From Chrysomallon squamiferum (lineage: Eukaryota; Mollusca; Gastropoda; Neomphalida; Peltospiridae), in contig CM022671.1 in NCBI GenBank assembly GCA_012295275.1, forward strand, positions 16,290,956 through 16,354,955: a DNA stretch of 64,000 bases. Direction: 5' to 3'. Each line of letters starts with the position of its first letter. Position 1 is the first letter of the stretch. Made by a program: the position numbers and the translations under genes. This document shows positions 35,205 through 48,496 of this stretch, in pieces. Under the pieces are notes generated by a model that did not search any database, had not been told where the DNA came from, and saw only the letters and a program-made list of their open reading frames with translations.

Positions 35205-37180
35205 CTTTGTGTTTCTATGGTTGTTGGTTGAATATAAACAAACAGATTTGCATGTTCATGGGTTCAGTAGCATATAAGCAACCTATCACTGGATTAAAGT
35301 AATAAAAATTAAATGTTACACAAAGGTGCATTTATTTTGTGATTATTATTAATTATTAATATTAAGTTCATATGGATGAGACATGAAAGAAGATCAAAAA
35401 TTAAAATTGATATACAAGTTATCTCTATATATTATGTATAAAAATTAAATGACTGCAGTTAATGAAAATACACTGCAACAATCCACCATAAATAATTTTT
35501 AATTAGTAATGTAAATTTTATTTATGCACCTATTTTCACTGAAGTTGAAAGAAAAATAACCATGGTTGAAGATAATTAAAACCTCCACTAACTTTAACAC
35601 AGACAATCAGCTGACAGTTCAGTCTTTAAAAAGTGTTTCCTGCAGAACTGCTTCAATTTCAAGAAAAAAAAAAAAAAAAAAAAGCAGATTTTTTTGTTAA
35701 CTTTAATTTAAAATTGATGTCTGTAATATTAGCTATATTAGTTTTTAAGTATGTCATTTCAAATGATAATATTTTTATTGACAATATATTTTTTTTTTTT
35801 TTTTTTTTTGATATTCCTGCAAATGGTCTGTATATTGTACTTTAAAAATAAGAACACACTTTCTCGTCCAAACCTCTTTTTTTTTAACTTATAAAATACA
35901 GTGATGTTAGCTACTGGAGAAAATTCTACTGTAATTGAATGATTCAAACTTTATTGGGCCTTATGTTCAATAAATCTGTCTTAAAATTCTTTATACAGGT
36001 TTTTAGAAACTGATACATAAAAGTTTAAAGCCAGCTTTATCAGACAAAGCTGCAGTATGGACTTGTGAATAAAATCAGTTTTTTTTCTCACCAGATGTTT
36101 AAATAATGGTATAATTTATTTGCAGTCTATTCTACGATTGAGATATATAGTCCACATATTTAAATCTTTTCCTTAACAGTGGCAGTGCTGATCCATCAAG
36201 TGGACAACTAACCAAATTAGATGGTAATCCAATTACTTGACTAGCAAACCCAATATACCACCTATATACTTGTAATTTATAGAAACTTCAAATAAACTGA
36301 AATAAATGGATGGACCTTGTGGGCAATAAATATATAGCTATCCTTAAACAACCGTATTTTTTTTCAAACACATAATTCTTTTTTTATTATTCCAATTGAA
36401 TTATCTAGTAATTCAGTAAATGCGTTTAAAGTGATTATTCAAATCATTTAATGATCTGAAAGTATCAGTATATTTTTATTTTCAAATATACAGCTAGACT
36501 TTGTGGTTATCTATTCAACAGTAATGCAATGAAAATGCTTGGGTGACAATGAAATGCACTATAATTAGCAATAATTCAGAATTAAACTGGAGGTCATTAT
36601 TCTTAGTCTTGAATAAAATGCTTCCTTACAGGCTTATTTCTTTAGAAATTTCAAAAAAAAAAGTGGTCTTTATAAGGGATAAACTGAGATAGTTGATAGA
36701 TGTGATTTTATTATACCTGTCGATTTTTCCTAAAGAAATTAAACAAAATGTGAAAAATGTATACCATGATCTAAATGCATTCATTTAGTACCAGCTGGTG
36801 GATACACAGGCCTATGTCAGATATTATTTTTTTTAAAAGTTGTTGTTTTTTGTTTTGTCATGAAAGAAAACCTTTTCTTATTTCTATTACACAGTTTTCA
36901 AAACAAATAAATATTTATTACCATATATTTATTATTTTGGATAAGCATTTAAAGAAAAGAAATTTGGGCTTTTATCCAATTTCTATGAAAAACAAATTTA
37001 GTTGTTTTGAAGCTTGTCCAAACTTTCTGGTTTGTCTAAATGTTTTGAAACTGGTTCAGATGCATGTTCTGAATTAATGGTTTATTTTTAGTGTCATATA
37101 CATTTACCATTTTTATTGCTTCCTTGTATTTGCAACAATTTTTATGTGTGCCAAGATTCCTAAGTTAAACCAATATATAT
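35205..37180. other. AT-rich DNA, no gene recognised
   Basis: A and T runs at about 35654-35673 and 35791-35809. A 100-codon plus frame (36775-37077) is AT-driven. Nothing else stands out. Confidence 0.6.
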
Positions 37181-37237
37181 TCTCTCCCTCTCTCTCTCTA
37201 AAACTCTGTCTCTCAGTTAATTTCTCTCTTTCTCTTT

Positions 37238-37270
<33 letters not shown>
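37181..37270. repeat. (TC)n and (GT)n microsatellites
   Basis: Interrupted TC repeats from 37181 and a pure (TG)15 at 37241-37270. Confidence 0.95.
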
Positions 37271-37271
<1 letters not shown>

Positions 37272-37879
37272 ATGCTCAAGCACATGTATGCCTGAAGTAA
37301 CAAGCTATAAAAATCATCAGATATGACACAAAAGAAATGTATTATGCATTATATCTGGCTTTAGAATTTGATAATGACTGCAGAAATGATAAAAACAACG
37401 GAGCTTAAATGTTTTTCCAACCCTGTTTGGACAACTGTAGACAAAAAACAAATACGCTGTAAGAATTAATAACTAAATAAGCTTCAAATCATAATAATTT
37501 TTAAAAATTCCAAAACAAGCATAAACATGTCAACAATCATTTTATGCCTACTTTAGAAATGAAGAAAAATCGTTCCTGAAAAATATTATTTTAAAAACTG
37601 TACGTACCAGACACAAAAATTCTTCTCAGACTTGAAATGTGTCGAGGTTTATTTCACAAAACAACGCAAACAGTAAGCATCTGTCTGTCTGAACGGAGAC
37701 TGAAAAAGTCTGTAATGGCGTGCTACAAAACAGCTGATATCAATCTTAAAATGTTTCCTGTGTTCCAGAAAAATAAAATGACTTCACAGGGTGTAAATAA
37801 AAGCTTTTATCAGATGGAGTGACTTATCACCCATTGTGTGGCTCTCAGGTGGAACATGGACTGAAAACACTCCAATGGA

Positions 37880-38400
37880 CAAGAAACTGATGTAAAACTG
37901 GGACTGTACCAGGAGGTGTTCATTACCACACAGACAGTAAGGCTGATGACAGAAAAATCACACCCACATTTTTTTTACTATGAATAAGCCATTAATTTAC
38001 ATTAAATTTTTATTAATATGGACAAGAACTGATGTGTATCTAGTACTGGGCCAAAAGGTATCCATTACCATACAGACAATACAGCTGATGACATGAAAAT
38101 ATCTATGAATATGCCATTAACTTATGTTAAATATTTATTGAAATATTTGTTGTATTTTTGTGGGAGTTTATGGATGAGGTAACTAGAATTGTACCAGGAG
38201 GTATTCATTATCACATAGACAAAACTGCTGATGACACAAAAATTGCACCCAAACTATGAATAAACCATTCATTTATGAAAATAACAAAAATGTTTTATTA
38301 TTACTAGTGATGTAAGTATATAAACAAAAAAAATTGAAGAAAAATTCCATTAATTTATAATTAATATATTTATGTAAATATATATTTTATTTTTGTTATG
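37880..38400. repeat. degenerate ~140-bp tandem repeat, three-plus units
   Basis: Three units (from about 37900, 38045 and 38185) share ACTG(T)ACCAGGAGGT, ATTCATTACCACACAGACA, GCTGATGACA and a tail with CTATGAATAAGCCATTAA and an AT-rich end. A fading fourth follows. Confidence 0.8.
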
Positions 38401-38589
38401 ACTAATGATATAAGAATGTCCCCTGTTAGGAAAATGCATTCCATGATCTTTGAACTTTGAAATAGCAGTTTTGGTCACTAGCTGAAAAAGAGAAAATTGG
38501 AAAGGACATACTGAAGTATAAAGTTCACAAGATCAGCCTTTCTCATTGTTCCAACTTCTCTGTTTTTCTATTCCTATGGTGCCCAAAAG

Positions 38590-38770
38590 ATGATGGTATG
38601 TAAAAAAATCATGGTTTGTCACCAATCATGGTATATCAAAGATAACAGTATATCAAAGATCATGATATGTGATAGATCATGGTATTTAAGGATGACAGTA
38701 TGTCAAAAATGATGGTATGTTCAAGATCATGGTATGTCAAAGATTATGGTTTGTCAAGGATCACAGTAAA
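38590..38770. repeat. ~20-bp minisatellite (ATCATGGTATGTCAAAG), about 9 copies
   Basis: Variants of GATCATGGTATGTCAAA repeat head to tail with substitutions. Confidence 0.88.
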
Positions 38771-39177
38771 TGCTACCTGTGATAAAGCACAATTTGTATT
38801 ATTACAACTTTTTATCATGACAACATTATTACGAACCATGTACCGTGATTAAAAACCAGATCGACAGAAGTTTATGAAATGAAATTATTTCAAAATCATG
38901 TTTATTCACCATTTCAGAACTGAGTAATATGAGGAGGAGACAACTCAAGAGAAATCAGTGATTGAAATAAAGAGTGCGCTGTTAAAACAAGGACAAACAG
39001 TAAATTAACTACAAGACGCAGCAGTTGTGTAATCTCGCAGGCAATCAATAACACCGGCACAACACTGGTAACAGCAGCATGCAACGTACCAATTATTTCT
39101 TCATCATCCACTATTGCATAAAGCAATTACAATGCAGTTTTAAATGGTTTGCATGTTACGTCAACTAGGAACAAGTA

Positions 39178-39208
<31 letters not shown>

Positions 39209-40064
39209 TATTCCAAACATGATTGCCTCTATCATCAGCTTGTGTAGAAATAACTGATAATTTTACTGAGTCATTTGCATCAGTTGTTAAAGGATTTTCA
39301 TTCTAAAACGTCAGTAGGGATTTAGGAAACAGAAACGTTCCATTTTGTTGAGAAAAAAAAAAACTGTTCAAAGCAATTCATCATATTTTTGTTTTTGTGC
39401 CTGAAAACTTGAAATGTAAATCTTTATTTTATTTTTTTTATTTTAATTGTTCTCACATTTCTTTATTCAATTTGAAATTGAATACTATTTCCAAATTCAC
39501 AATTACCACATTAATATGTTTTAAATATTCCCAAAATATAATAACAGTAATTCCGAAACAGAATAACCTTATTTGTTACAATTACAGAAGGGTTATTATT
39601 ATAAATTATATTTAATAAAAACAGCAAAAAAAAAATACTATTTATTTATTAACAATAAATCTGAATAGATCAGCCATGACTATTCCAATTATGACAAATG
39701 TTTGTACTAAACATCTTTAACAAAATAATGAAAATTACTATTTATTTATTAATATTCCAATCTGCTTAGTCAAGGTAGTTGAAAGAGATAACAGAAACAG
39801 AACAAAACTTTCAAGTTTAGTACAGAAACATCAGCCCATCCTTAAGGATCAACACTGACAGGATAATAATAATAATTTTAAACAGGAAAGTGATAGCTTT
39901 TTCCTTCAGACAACAATGGCTCTGTCTAAGCACCTCATTATAATGCTGTAGGTATTACAAGATGATTCACATTGAGAATATGCAGCAGGGTGCAGAATGT
40001 ACCCATTAACACTGAATACGATACACAGACTCATTGTGTTTCAACACCAAAGTTCATCACTTAC
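38771..40064. other. mixed spacer
   Basis: Segment 38880-39170 is more complex, with a 70-codon minus frame of no recognised similarity. An A26 run is at 39183-39208; the remainder is AT-rich with T/A runs. Confidence 0.5.
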
Positions 40065-40126
40065 CTTCGTCTTCTAATCTCAGTATTATCCAGCATAACC
40101 CAGTCTTAGCATTTTTCTCAAAACTT
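40065..40126 (-). other. possible exon with two strong splice sites (62 nt)
   Basis: On the minus strand a pyrimidine-rich acceptor (TTTTGTTTTTGTTTCTGTTGCAG, shown by its complement at 40127-40150) precedes 40126. The segment ends GACGAAG at 40065 before a consensus donor GTAAGTGATG. One frame is open (SFEKNAKTGLCWIILRLEDE plus one base); the others are closed. Both sites match consensus better than most in the window. It may equally be an exon of a non-coding RNA or a pseudo-exon. Its end phase does not join in frame to the minus candidate at 31442-31517. Confidence 0.25.
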
Positions 40127-41224
40127 CTGCAACAGAAACAAAAACAAAATGTATAATTCATATTTTTTCTCAAAAATTCAAAACGGTTTATTAAAAAAAT
40201 ATATTCTGTTCAATATTGCACAGTTGTCTGGCTTGATCACAGTAATTAAGATAATGACTCAAAGGTAAAAAAGTAAATAATACAAAATATACTAAACAGT
40301 AATATTCAGACTATCTGCTCAGTAACAGCCACTGAATTTAGTTTTTATCATTGGTATTTATCATTTAGAAGCAAACAGTTTGGTAATATATAAGATAAAT
40401 TTATTTTATTATTATTTTAAGGATTTGGTATTAATTTATCATCATTACCATCATCATCATCACACTTATTAATATTACAGAAATACAAGACTTTCTGTCT
40501 ATATGGTACACTACACACACTTACATGTATGTTTTTAAATTACACAAGTGCCATGGTTCAGTGAGTGTTTAAATTCAGTGTTTAGATCAACAGAGATAAC
40601 ATTTAATACTGACATTTCAATTATAATAAATTTTCTTCTGTAGACTTTGTCACAAAAAGGAGATGAAATTAGATACATATATTAAAGAGTACTCAAACTA
40701 AAAGCCCACGAGTTTGAAAAGTTCGGGTTAATCCTCAGGTCCAATCAAAACAAAAACATTCCGATATAAATCAGCTGCAGAAAAAACAACTTTGATATAA
40801 ATGCAAATTCAGCTTAAGCCCCCTTTTTTCCAGTTAAGTGCACTTTAATGTACATTCCAAAAAAAAAAAAACTTTACTTATCTTTTCTAAACAAAACATC
40901 TCAGAGAATTATCGAACAACATCATCTTGTAATAACGTTAGATAATATTTCACACTAGTATCTAACAGAAGTATTTGTAACACAGCCCCAAAACTATCAT
41001 TTATCATTACTTATTTTTTTCCCCAATACTGTTTCATTGTTGACAGTATATCAGAGCAGTTTCACACCATAATACTTCAAAATACTAAATCGTTACATAA
41101 CCTCAGAAAAACTATATCATTACATCTCACAACAGTATCTAAGAATAGTATTCTTAACATTACCGAAAACTGTAAGTTCAACATTAAAGACTATTTCACA
41201 ATACAGTTTCATTATTTCAGTATC
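40127..41224. other. AT-rich DNA, no gene recognised
   Basis: A short (CAT)n near 40438-40465 and A/T runs near 40860. No other assignable feature. Confidence 0.6.
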
Positions 41225-41660
41225 ACTGTTAACAGCATATCACACACACTATTGTGTTACATAACCTCTCAACACAACTTCATTACACAACCTCACAATA
41301 CTACACCATTACATAACCTCTCAACACAACTTCATTACACAACCTCACAATACACCATTACATAATCTCACATTACACCAATATATAACCTCTCAACATT
41401 ACACCATTACATAACCTCACACGATGCCATTTCATAACCTTGCAACACTACACTATTACATATCCTCGCAACACTATACCATTACATAACCTCACAACAC
41501 TACCACCATTACATAACCTCACAACAAAACACCAATACATATCCTCACAACACTACACCAGTACATAACCTCACATCTCTATATCATTACACTACCTCAC
41601 AACACAACACAATATAACATAACCTCAAAAGCACTACATCATAACCTAAAAACACTACAT
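41225..41660. repeat. 26-bp minisatellite with 52-bp dimer order, ~15 copies
   Basis: CATTACATAACCTC alternates with CATTACACAACCTC in the left part, giving a 52-bp higher-order period (41281-41360). To the right, single units with CACAACACTACACC become irregular. Confidence 0.9.
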
Positions 41661-41801
41661 GATTATCCAATTTCTCAACAGTTCATCATCTTAGTACCTC
41701 ATGACACTATATCACTTAGCTGGAGAGATTTTCTGTGTGTATGGCTGCCACAGATAAGAAAGTATTCTAATACCACTCTATGATATACAGGTTGTGGGCC
41801 A

Positions 41802-41849
41802 CAGGTGCAAGTGGGTGCAGCCCGTTAGAATAGTTCCCACCTGCACCTG
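41802..41849. other. 14-bp inverted repeat carrying three E-boxes
   Basis: Arm CAGGTGCAAGTGGG (41802-41815) and the reverse-complement arm CCCACCTGCACCTG (41836-41849) match at 13 of 14 positions around a 20-base loop. Three CAGGTG/CACCTG hexamers fall inside 48 bp. This hexamer is bound by Snail/ZEB and class I bHLH factors in animals. It is GC-rich in very AT-rich surroundings. Confidence 0.6.
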
Positions 41850-41974
41850 CAATAGTTTTTGTAAATAGATGTGGTACATTCTCGTAACCAAGGTGAAACT
41901 GATTTAAAGCTGATTTTTGTTAAAAAATTATCATTGAAGGATCAAATTTGAAATAAAAAGAGAACAAAAAAACG

Positions 41975-42130
41975 TTCATGTATATGTTTGTGATATGAAT
42001 GTATATGTTTATAATATGAATGTGTGTTTGTGATATGAATATCTATTTTTGTGATGTGAATATATATGTTTATGATATACATGCATATTTTTGTAATGTG
42101 AGTGTACATGTTTATGATATACATGTTTTT
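41975..42130. repeat. ~24-bp degenerate repeat (TGTTTATGATATGAATGTAT)
   Basis: About six diverged copies, followed by a T run of about 27 from 42163. Confidence 0.75.
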
Positions 42131-42163
42131 GAAAGTGAGTGTACACAAATGTGTGTTCCTGTG

Positions 42164-42196
<33 letters not shown>

Positions 42197-42469
42197 TACT
42201 TACCAGTTACAGTCACAGATGTTTTTATGTTTGTTATTTAAGCTAATTTATTACCAATATCTACCACTGATCAAATGAAATAAGGCCAACGAAAGTGGCT
42301 GGTTACTGGAGATTACAAAGAGAGAAAAAAAAAACTATCCGTACAGACATGAAAGAAATGTTTATCTATCAGTACGGGCCAATTATTCATTGATGACACC
42401 ACTTGAAACACTTGTCACAAAAAAACATACTTTCAGAAATATAAATGTCTATTCAAAAATATCTGATGT

Positions 42470-43200
42470 TATCATCACCGCTTCTCCAATAGAATCGATA
42501 AACTGCCAACGGCATAAAAGAACGATTTAAGGAAGGCAGGGTCTGATGTAGGCCACCGTGAGGAGAGAGTTTTACTTGCTTCATTTAATAATTTGCAAAC
42601 ACAAACATCATACCAAGTAGATTAAGGTAGATGCAATTATTGCTGTGTGTAGCAGAAACTCAATTTGGAAGCGGCATTGTTTGGTGAGACTGGTCAATTA
42701 TTGTTTATATCCTCACCACGCACTCACACCATCAGTGATGACAACGACGATGATGATGATGATGGTGTTGAGCTCATTTCACATTCAACAGGAAAGACAA
42801 TTTTCATATTTCAATTCTCATCAGTCTGAGATAAAAAAAAAAAAAAAAAAATGTAAAAAGAAGAAGAAAAAGAAAAAAGCTATCAGAATCCATCTCTGCT
42901 TCAGACTGCTAGGCGATTCTTCATAGAAAAGTTGATGACTGTTTACCATTTGCCTTCAGACTGGCGCATACAATTTTCTGGTTGTTTTTTTTTTTTATTT
43001 TCTTGATGGTTCTTTATTTTAACCAGTGTTAACACCGTCCTGAAGAAATATTCACCATTGGCAGTTGTGTTCATCTCTTTTTATGACCTGACTGGGTGAT
43101 ATTCCCTTGTTGCAGTTAATAGAACAATTGCGAGGTGTTGGCACAGTGTGACAGGTCACCCATGTTGTTTATTAAACTGCACTTTGTGGGAGAAAATAAA
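42470..43200. other. moderately complex segment with (GAT)n and A runs
   Basis: Two mixed-composition parts (42470-42780 and 42900-43190) are separated by GAT triplets near 42745-42765 and an A run near 42833-42851. No supported gene; the Lys-rich plus frame here is an artefact. Confidence 0.3.
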
Positions 43201-44935
43201 TGAAAATATTAACTTTAATTTCCTTCAGAGAGTAAAATGAGAAGAGAAAAAAAGAAAAAAAAAACCTGTTAAACATACATTTACAGAAATTTTCTGTGAA
43301 AAAAAAAATAACAGAATATATTTTCTACAGGAATGTTATTAACCTGTACTGATATGAAAAAAAACAAAATTAAAGTTTTTTTATGGGTAATTTATGATCA
43401 GTGTGTGTTTCTGATATCAGAAAGTGCCAGCAAAGGTCACTGCCAATTATAACTAAATTTTTTTGTTTTTTTTTCTCCAGTAAATTATGAACACAAACAG
43501 GTTCTTAAGTCAATAATTAACAAATCATCTTTAAACTACAAGATAATAAAAATATGCCTTCCAAGCAGAATGCACAGTTTTTGCTTATTGTCTTTGTTTT
43601 TAATTTTAAAATTTTTTTGTATTTTTTTTAATTTTTTTTTCTGACTTTCTGCTTAAATTTCAGTAACAAGTGTGAGATATTGTGCAATTTTTTGAAAGTA
43701 TTAAACTGACTAGTTTATAATTAAAAGATCTTCATACAAACCAGATTTTTATGATATTTAAAAATAAGTTTTGTTTAAATTTGTGATTTGTGTAAAATAG
43801 CTCTATGAAAAACATCCACAGAAGATAACTGTTTTTTTTACAGTTACCAGATTCCTTCACTGATTTATAATTCTGACATATTTCCAAATACTGATACTTA
43901 AAAAGACAGTAAATTTACCGTAAATGTAGAAATCAATGATAATATGGAAGTCAGTTTATTTTGTTGCTTTCTTTTTTTCATGATGGGTGTGTGTATGTAT
44001 GTGTGTTTTAAGTATTATGGACAATAACAATACTTAGATCAAAAATACTTCAAAAATAACCATACCTAAACTGCTTTACTATGGCATTAATACTTGACAA
44101 ATATTGAAATATGTAGACTCAAAATCATTAAATGTATAGATTTCTGTTCTTGCCTTCATTTACTTTCACTGAAAAAAAATTTAATAAATAAGATTTGGCA
44201 GAAAACTATTTTGTGTATAATTTTATTAGTTTTAAACACTCACATCTTTTTATGTATTAAGTATCAAATGAGGTTCAAAGCAATATAACAATATCACTAA
44301 AATTATTATTATTATTACTATTATTATTGTGATTTTATAAATTGGTTTTGTTTATCCTTATGGTTGGTTATTTCAAATCTAGATCTCACCAGTGGCTGAT
44401 AATATTGCTATCAAAATTTTTTTTTTTTTTTTTTTTTTATGTAATATTACCAGGATATGACAGCAAACATGTTATTGTCAATAAATAAACACATTTTTCC
44501 TTTCCAGCACAAAATCTAATGCCTTCATGTCATAAAAAAAAAAAATAATAAAAAAAAAAAAAAAATTTAAATTCTAGTTCAATAATAAAGCAGTGCAAAT
44601 ATTCTGAACAAAGCAGTGTCTGCAAAGAATGAGAAAAAATATACAGAGAAAATGAAAGGGAAGGGAAAAAAAAAAGAGAAAGCCGATGCAATAGGAGTGA
44701 TAGAGTTGTGGAATTAATAGATATTTCTTCAAAGGGCGAAGTGATACTTATTGAACATGTGATCAGCATTGAGAAAGATGAATTTCAGCTAAACCATTAT
44801 CACAGATTGAACAAATGCAATAACTTTTATGTCCAGTGGCACACAGAGGGAAGAAAGCCCATCCTGAACAAATGAAATAATCTTGATGGTTCTCTAGTAA
44901 AAGTATTCCAAATGGCCAACTTAATTGCAAGCTGC
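43201..44935. other. AT-rich DNA, no gene recognised
   Basis: Many A/T runs, including T runs at about 44418-44438 and A-rich tracts near 44535-44566. Nothing assignable. Confidence 0.65.
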
Positions 44936-44939
44936 AGCT

Positions 44940-45300
44940 AAATGGCATGTTTACTTACAAAATGAAATGTCATAAATTGTGCACTTCTGTGGACGGTGCT
45001 TATTTGAAGAGCTGGCTAAAAACAGTGGTGTAATGACATGCGGCCGATATTGGCAAACTCCAGAAATGCTATTCCAACAGCAACCAATGCACTAATGGCC
45101 ACGACAAATCTTTTGCCTTGACTGGGATAGCTTTTCTAATTGCTTGTCTTACCAATAACAGATATTTCAAGCTCTGACACAAGGACATCAATATAACAGA
45201 GGGCTGTATAATGATAGCTCGGCAGCCCTCGATTCCACACTCAGAGGCTGTAAACTCCGCTCTATGGGATTTGAGTCAGGCAACTGGTGGATAAAGTATT
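44940..45300. other. complex island, strong conserved-element candidate
   Basis: About 360 bp, the least AT-rich block of its region (for example GCTCGGCAGCCCTCGATTCC). A 68-codon minus frame (45069-45275) contains a donor-like GTAAGA after TTATTG and reads SECGIEGCRAIIIQPSVILM in its middle. Coding exon or conserved non-coding element are both possible; neither is proven. Confidence 0.3.
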
Positions 45301-45699
45301 TCATAGAAAAAAAAATTAATATTTACAGCATTTTCAAATTAAAATATTAATGATAAAGATGTATGTGAGACGTTGGGAATATTCTGTTTGTTGTGTAAGA
45401 TTAAATCAATTATGACTACAAGCAGGAGTTTCTGAACTGAATACCCTCGGTAAGAGCTGGAGCAGGATTTCAGAAAATGGAAAGCACTATCAATTTGCTG
45501 AATAAAAGCTGTTATGATGAAATGAGTATTATTATGATTTTTTTTTTTTTTTTTTAAAACCCAAAAACCATTTGTCAACAAAAGTTTGGTTCTGCATGAT
45601 GTGGAGTAAATAAAGGATTTCAATAAATTTAATAATAATTAATAATAATTTTAACTTTTTGGTGTTTCATAAAAAAAAACCCACTGTTTTGAACAATGA
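45301..45699. other. AT-rich spacer
   Basis: A T run at 45539-45555 and AATAATTAATAAT-type sequence. No gene visible. Confidence 0.6.
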
Positions 45700-45700
45700 A

Positions 45701-45759
<59 letters not shown>
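45700..45759. repeat. (AAT)n microsatellite, ~20 repeats
   Basis: Uninterrupted ATA triplets. Confidence 0.98.
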
Positions 45760-45765
<6 letters not shown>

Positions 45766-46600
45766 CAACCACTGACATACAAATTTCAGAATGATTAGTT
45801 TTCACAAATTAAAACACATTAACTACAACTAATATCTAATAATGAGTATTAAAGTCATAAAATAAAAAATCATTAACGTCTAAACAATAATTATGAGGTA
45901 AAAAGTAAAACCATACTAAAAACTAAATAAAGTGAACCATAAAGTGTGTTTTGTTGCTAATGTTGCTATTCCAGCATCATTAATTTAACTTATTACAACA
46001 TTATCAACAATTCCAGCTTGGAAAAGAACAATAAAATCTGTACATTTTCAACTGTTTATAGTACTAACTCTAATGTTTAAGCCATACATTTCTTTTTTCT
46101 GGTTTTTTTTTTTTTTCATACTGTTAAGCCAACAGTCTTATGTGATTTCCTTTCATTAAATCGGAGAGAAAACGCAGATATGGAAATCAATGACCTGAAT
46201 GGTTCTATATCTGCCAGTAACATGAAGCTTGGCACTTAATATCAATCAATTAATGCAGAAGTTGGTAATAGCCAGGAAATCTTTACTGATTCACATTTAA
46301 AACTAAAAATGTGACTTGGCTGCTGATTGTAAGACTTCCAGCAGACTGTTAGTGTCACTGCAGAATGAGGATCACTGATAATGTAACCAAATAAAATGTT
46401 CATCCAGCCCTTACTGTTACTTAGAGCAGTCGCAATGTCTCAGCCAATGGGAGCTTGCCGTTCGGTCATGTGGACGCCAGTTATAATCCTCATAACAGTA
46501 CAACAGACAGTCTGTATTATAAATACCACGCTGCATCAATATCATCATCACTATCCATATTGTTCAATAGCCAATAATAATAATTAAAATTTATAATGCT
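45760..46600. other. AT-rich, then a complex segment
   Basis: From about 46130 to 46530 the sequence is single-copy and more balanced, including AGCCAATGGGAGC near 46442, a CCAAT-type word. The 63-codon plus frame at 46396-46587 lacks family similarity. Possible regulatory element; weak. Confidence 0.25.
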
Positions 46601-48295
46601 TCTGAAATATATGGTTGAGAAAATTGCACTGTCTACTATATACATCATGTAAAATATATTTTGAGTACTAAAACACATGCAAGACTGATGAATTAAGTAA
46701 AACCTGAGGCAGCATGTAGATTGTGAAGAACAGTCAGCTGTATTTTATAAATATATACAGACAGTAAGTGTCTCAAGCTAGAAAATGCTGATGCAGCACG
46801 ACCTTTGTTCAGTAACAAAGATTTGACTGTGTTATCCTCTGATAATTATGACCAAAACTGTTAACACTTCAATAGATACTTCATCTTTCAAACGATTCTA
46901 GATAAAAACTCTATCCTTCATTTAAATAGTCAGATTTTTCATGCAGTTCCAGCTCTGAACTTTATTAATTTATAAAATGTTACAAAAACCCAGCAACATT
47001 CAGTGTATTTTCCAGATATATATATATATACATGTAATTTATAAAATAAAGATGAAGCAATAAATTCCTCAAAGAATACTCTTTTTTTGCAAAAACAAAC
47101 AAATAAATAAATAAATAAATAAATAAATAAATATGAATAATCAATAAACAAAATCAAAGAACTGGAAATTAAAATAGTCCACTGCTTCAGAAAAGTTAAG
47201 GTTGTAACTAAAAATAAGATTGATTTTACAGAATGAGATCATTTTACTGATACTAGTTCCTGTTAGTTTGAGTTATCAATTTTTATAGTCCCCACTCTGT
47301 CTCATACTGGTTGCCACAACATAATTTAACATGGTCCCAAACTCATTTAAAACCTCATGCCACTTTCAAGCGGTCTCTTGCTGATTTAGTCTACACATAT
47401 CAGACAATGTGGTTGATGGGCAAAATGTGATTATTGTGATATACACTATGAAATCACATCACAGTCTGATAAAATCTGATTACTGCTCGAATCAGTTTGA
47501 ATCAGAAAACAAGGTCACACCAAACTTGAGAATAAAAATGTGTATTTCTGTGCAGCAAATCTCACCACATACATATACATACTAACACACATATATTTAT
47601 CTATACGTACTTCAGCACTCCCACCTACATACTTATTCCGATACACATTTACACATTACACATACATACATTAATTTTTTTTTCTCTCTTTCATATCCAC
47701 ACTGATATATACAGATGCATACATACAAATATAAAAACATAATTTAAGCACACACACACACACACACCCAAACACCCAAACACACACACACACAGACATT
47801 CCAACAGTTACTTTCCATCAACAAGCAGTCTTAGCATTTGTTTAATTTCAGAAACACTAAAATTGTAATTTAATCCCGCACTTTAATTCCTCGGAGAAAT
47901 TATCAAAAGCTGTTATAGATGCTGAGTACAGTTCCATTCATTTGTCACTAAGCAGTTGACAATTCCAGAGATGAATTGTTATCAGGTGAGGTGGATGGGA
48001 ATCACAAGAGACCAATAACAGTGAAGAAATCCAATTTCCATGCTGAATACATGTTTCTCTTAGATGATAAAATGCAGTCAGCCATAAGCTATACACCAAG
48101 GTTAAGTATGCGAGGGACTGCTGAGTTGTACCACTGTGGTTGTGCTGCACACACACAGGTATTACACTGATCATCTGTCACACTGTACACAGATCACTGG
48201 CAGTTTTATATAATAAATTTAACTTTTTTTTATTATTAAAATCTGTGCCTATGTCTCCATGTATGTGATTACTCACTAACTTACAAATGTGCAAA
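46601..48295. other. AT-rich DNA with microsatellites
   Basis: (AAAT)n at 47101-47132, (TA)n near 47018, and (CA)n tracts near 47751-47794. A mixed segment at 47920-48180 has overlapping frames on both strands and no recognised product. Confidence 0.6.
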
Positions 48296-48296
48296 C

Positions 48297-48432
48297 ATAT
48301 ATATATATATATATATATGTAAATCAACAAACCCACAGTACACACACACACACACACACACATACACACACATAAAAACAACACATATTTTTGTGTGTAC
48401 ATGAATAAATAGATATGTCTTTTTTTTTTGTG

Positions 48433-48489
<57 letters not shown>
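48297..48489. repeat. cluster of (TA)n, (CA)n and (TC)n microsatellites
   Basis: (AT)n at 48297-48318, (CA)n at 48339-48373 and (CT)n at 48436-48489 lie within 200 bp, with a GAAA tract near 48532-48550. The 193-codon minus frame (48178-48759) is built from their translations (Arg-Glu, Cys-Val, Ile-Tyr) and is not a gene. Confidence 0.95.
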
Positions 48490-48496
<7 letters not shown>

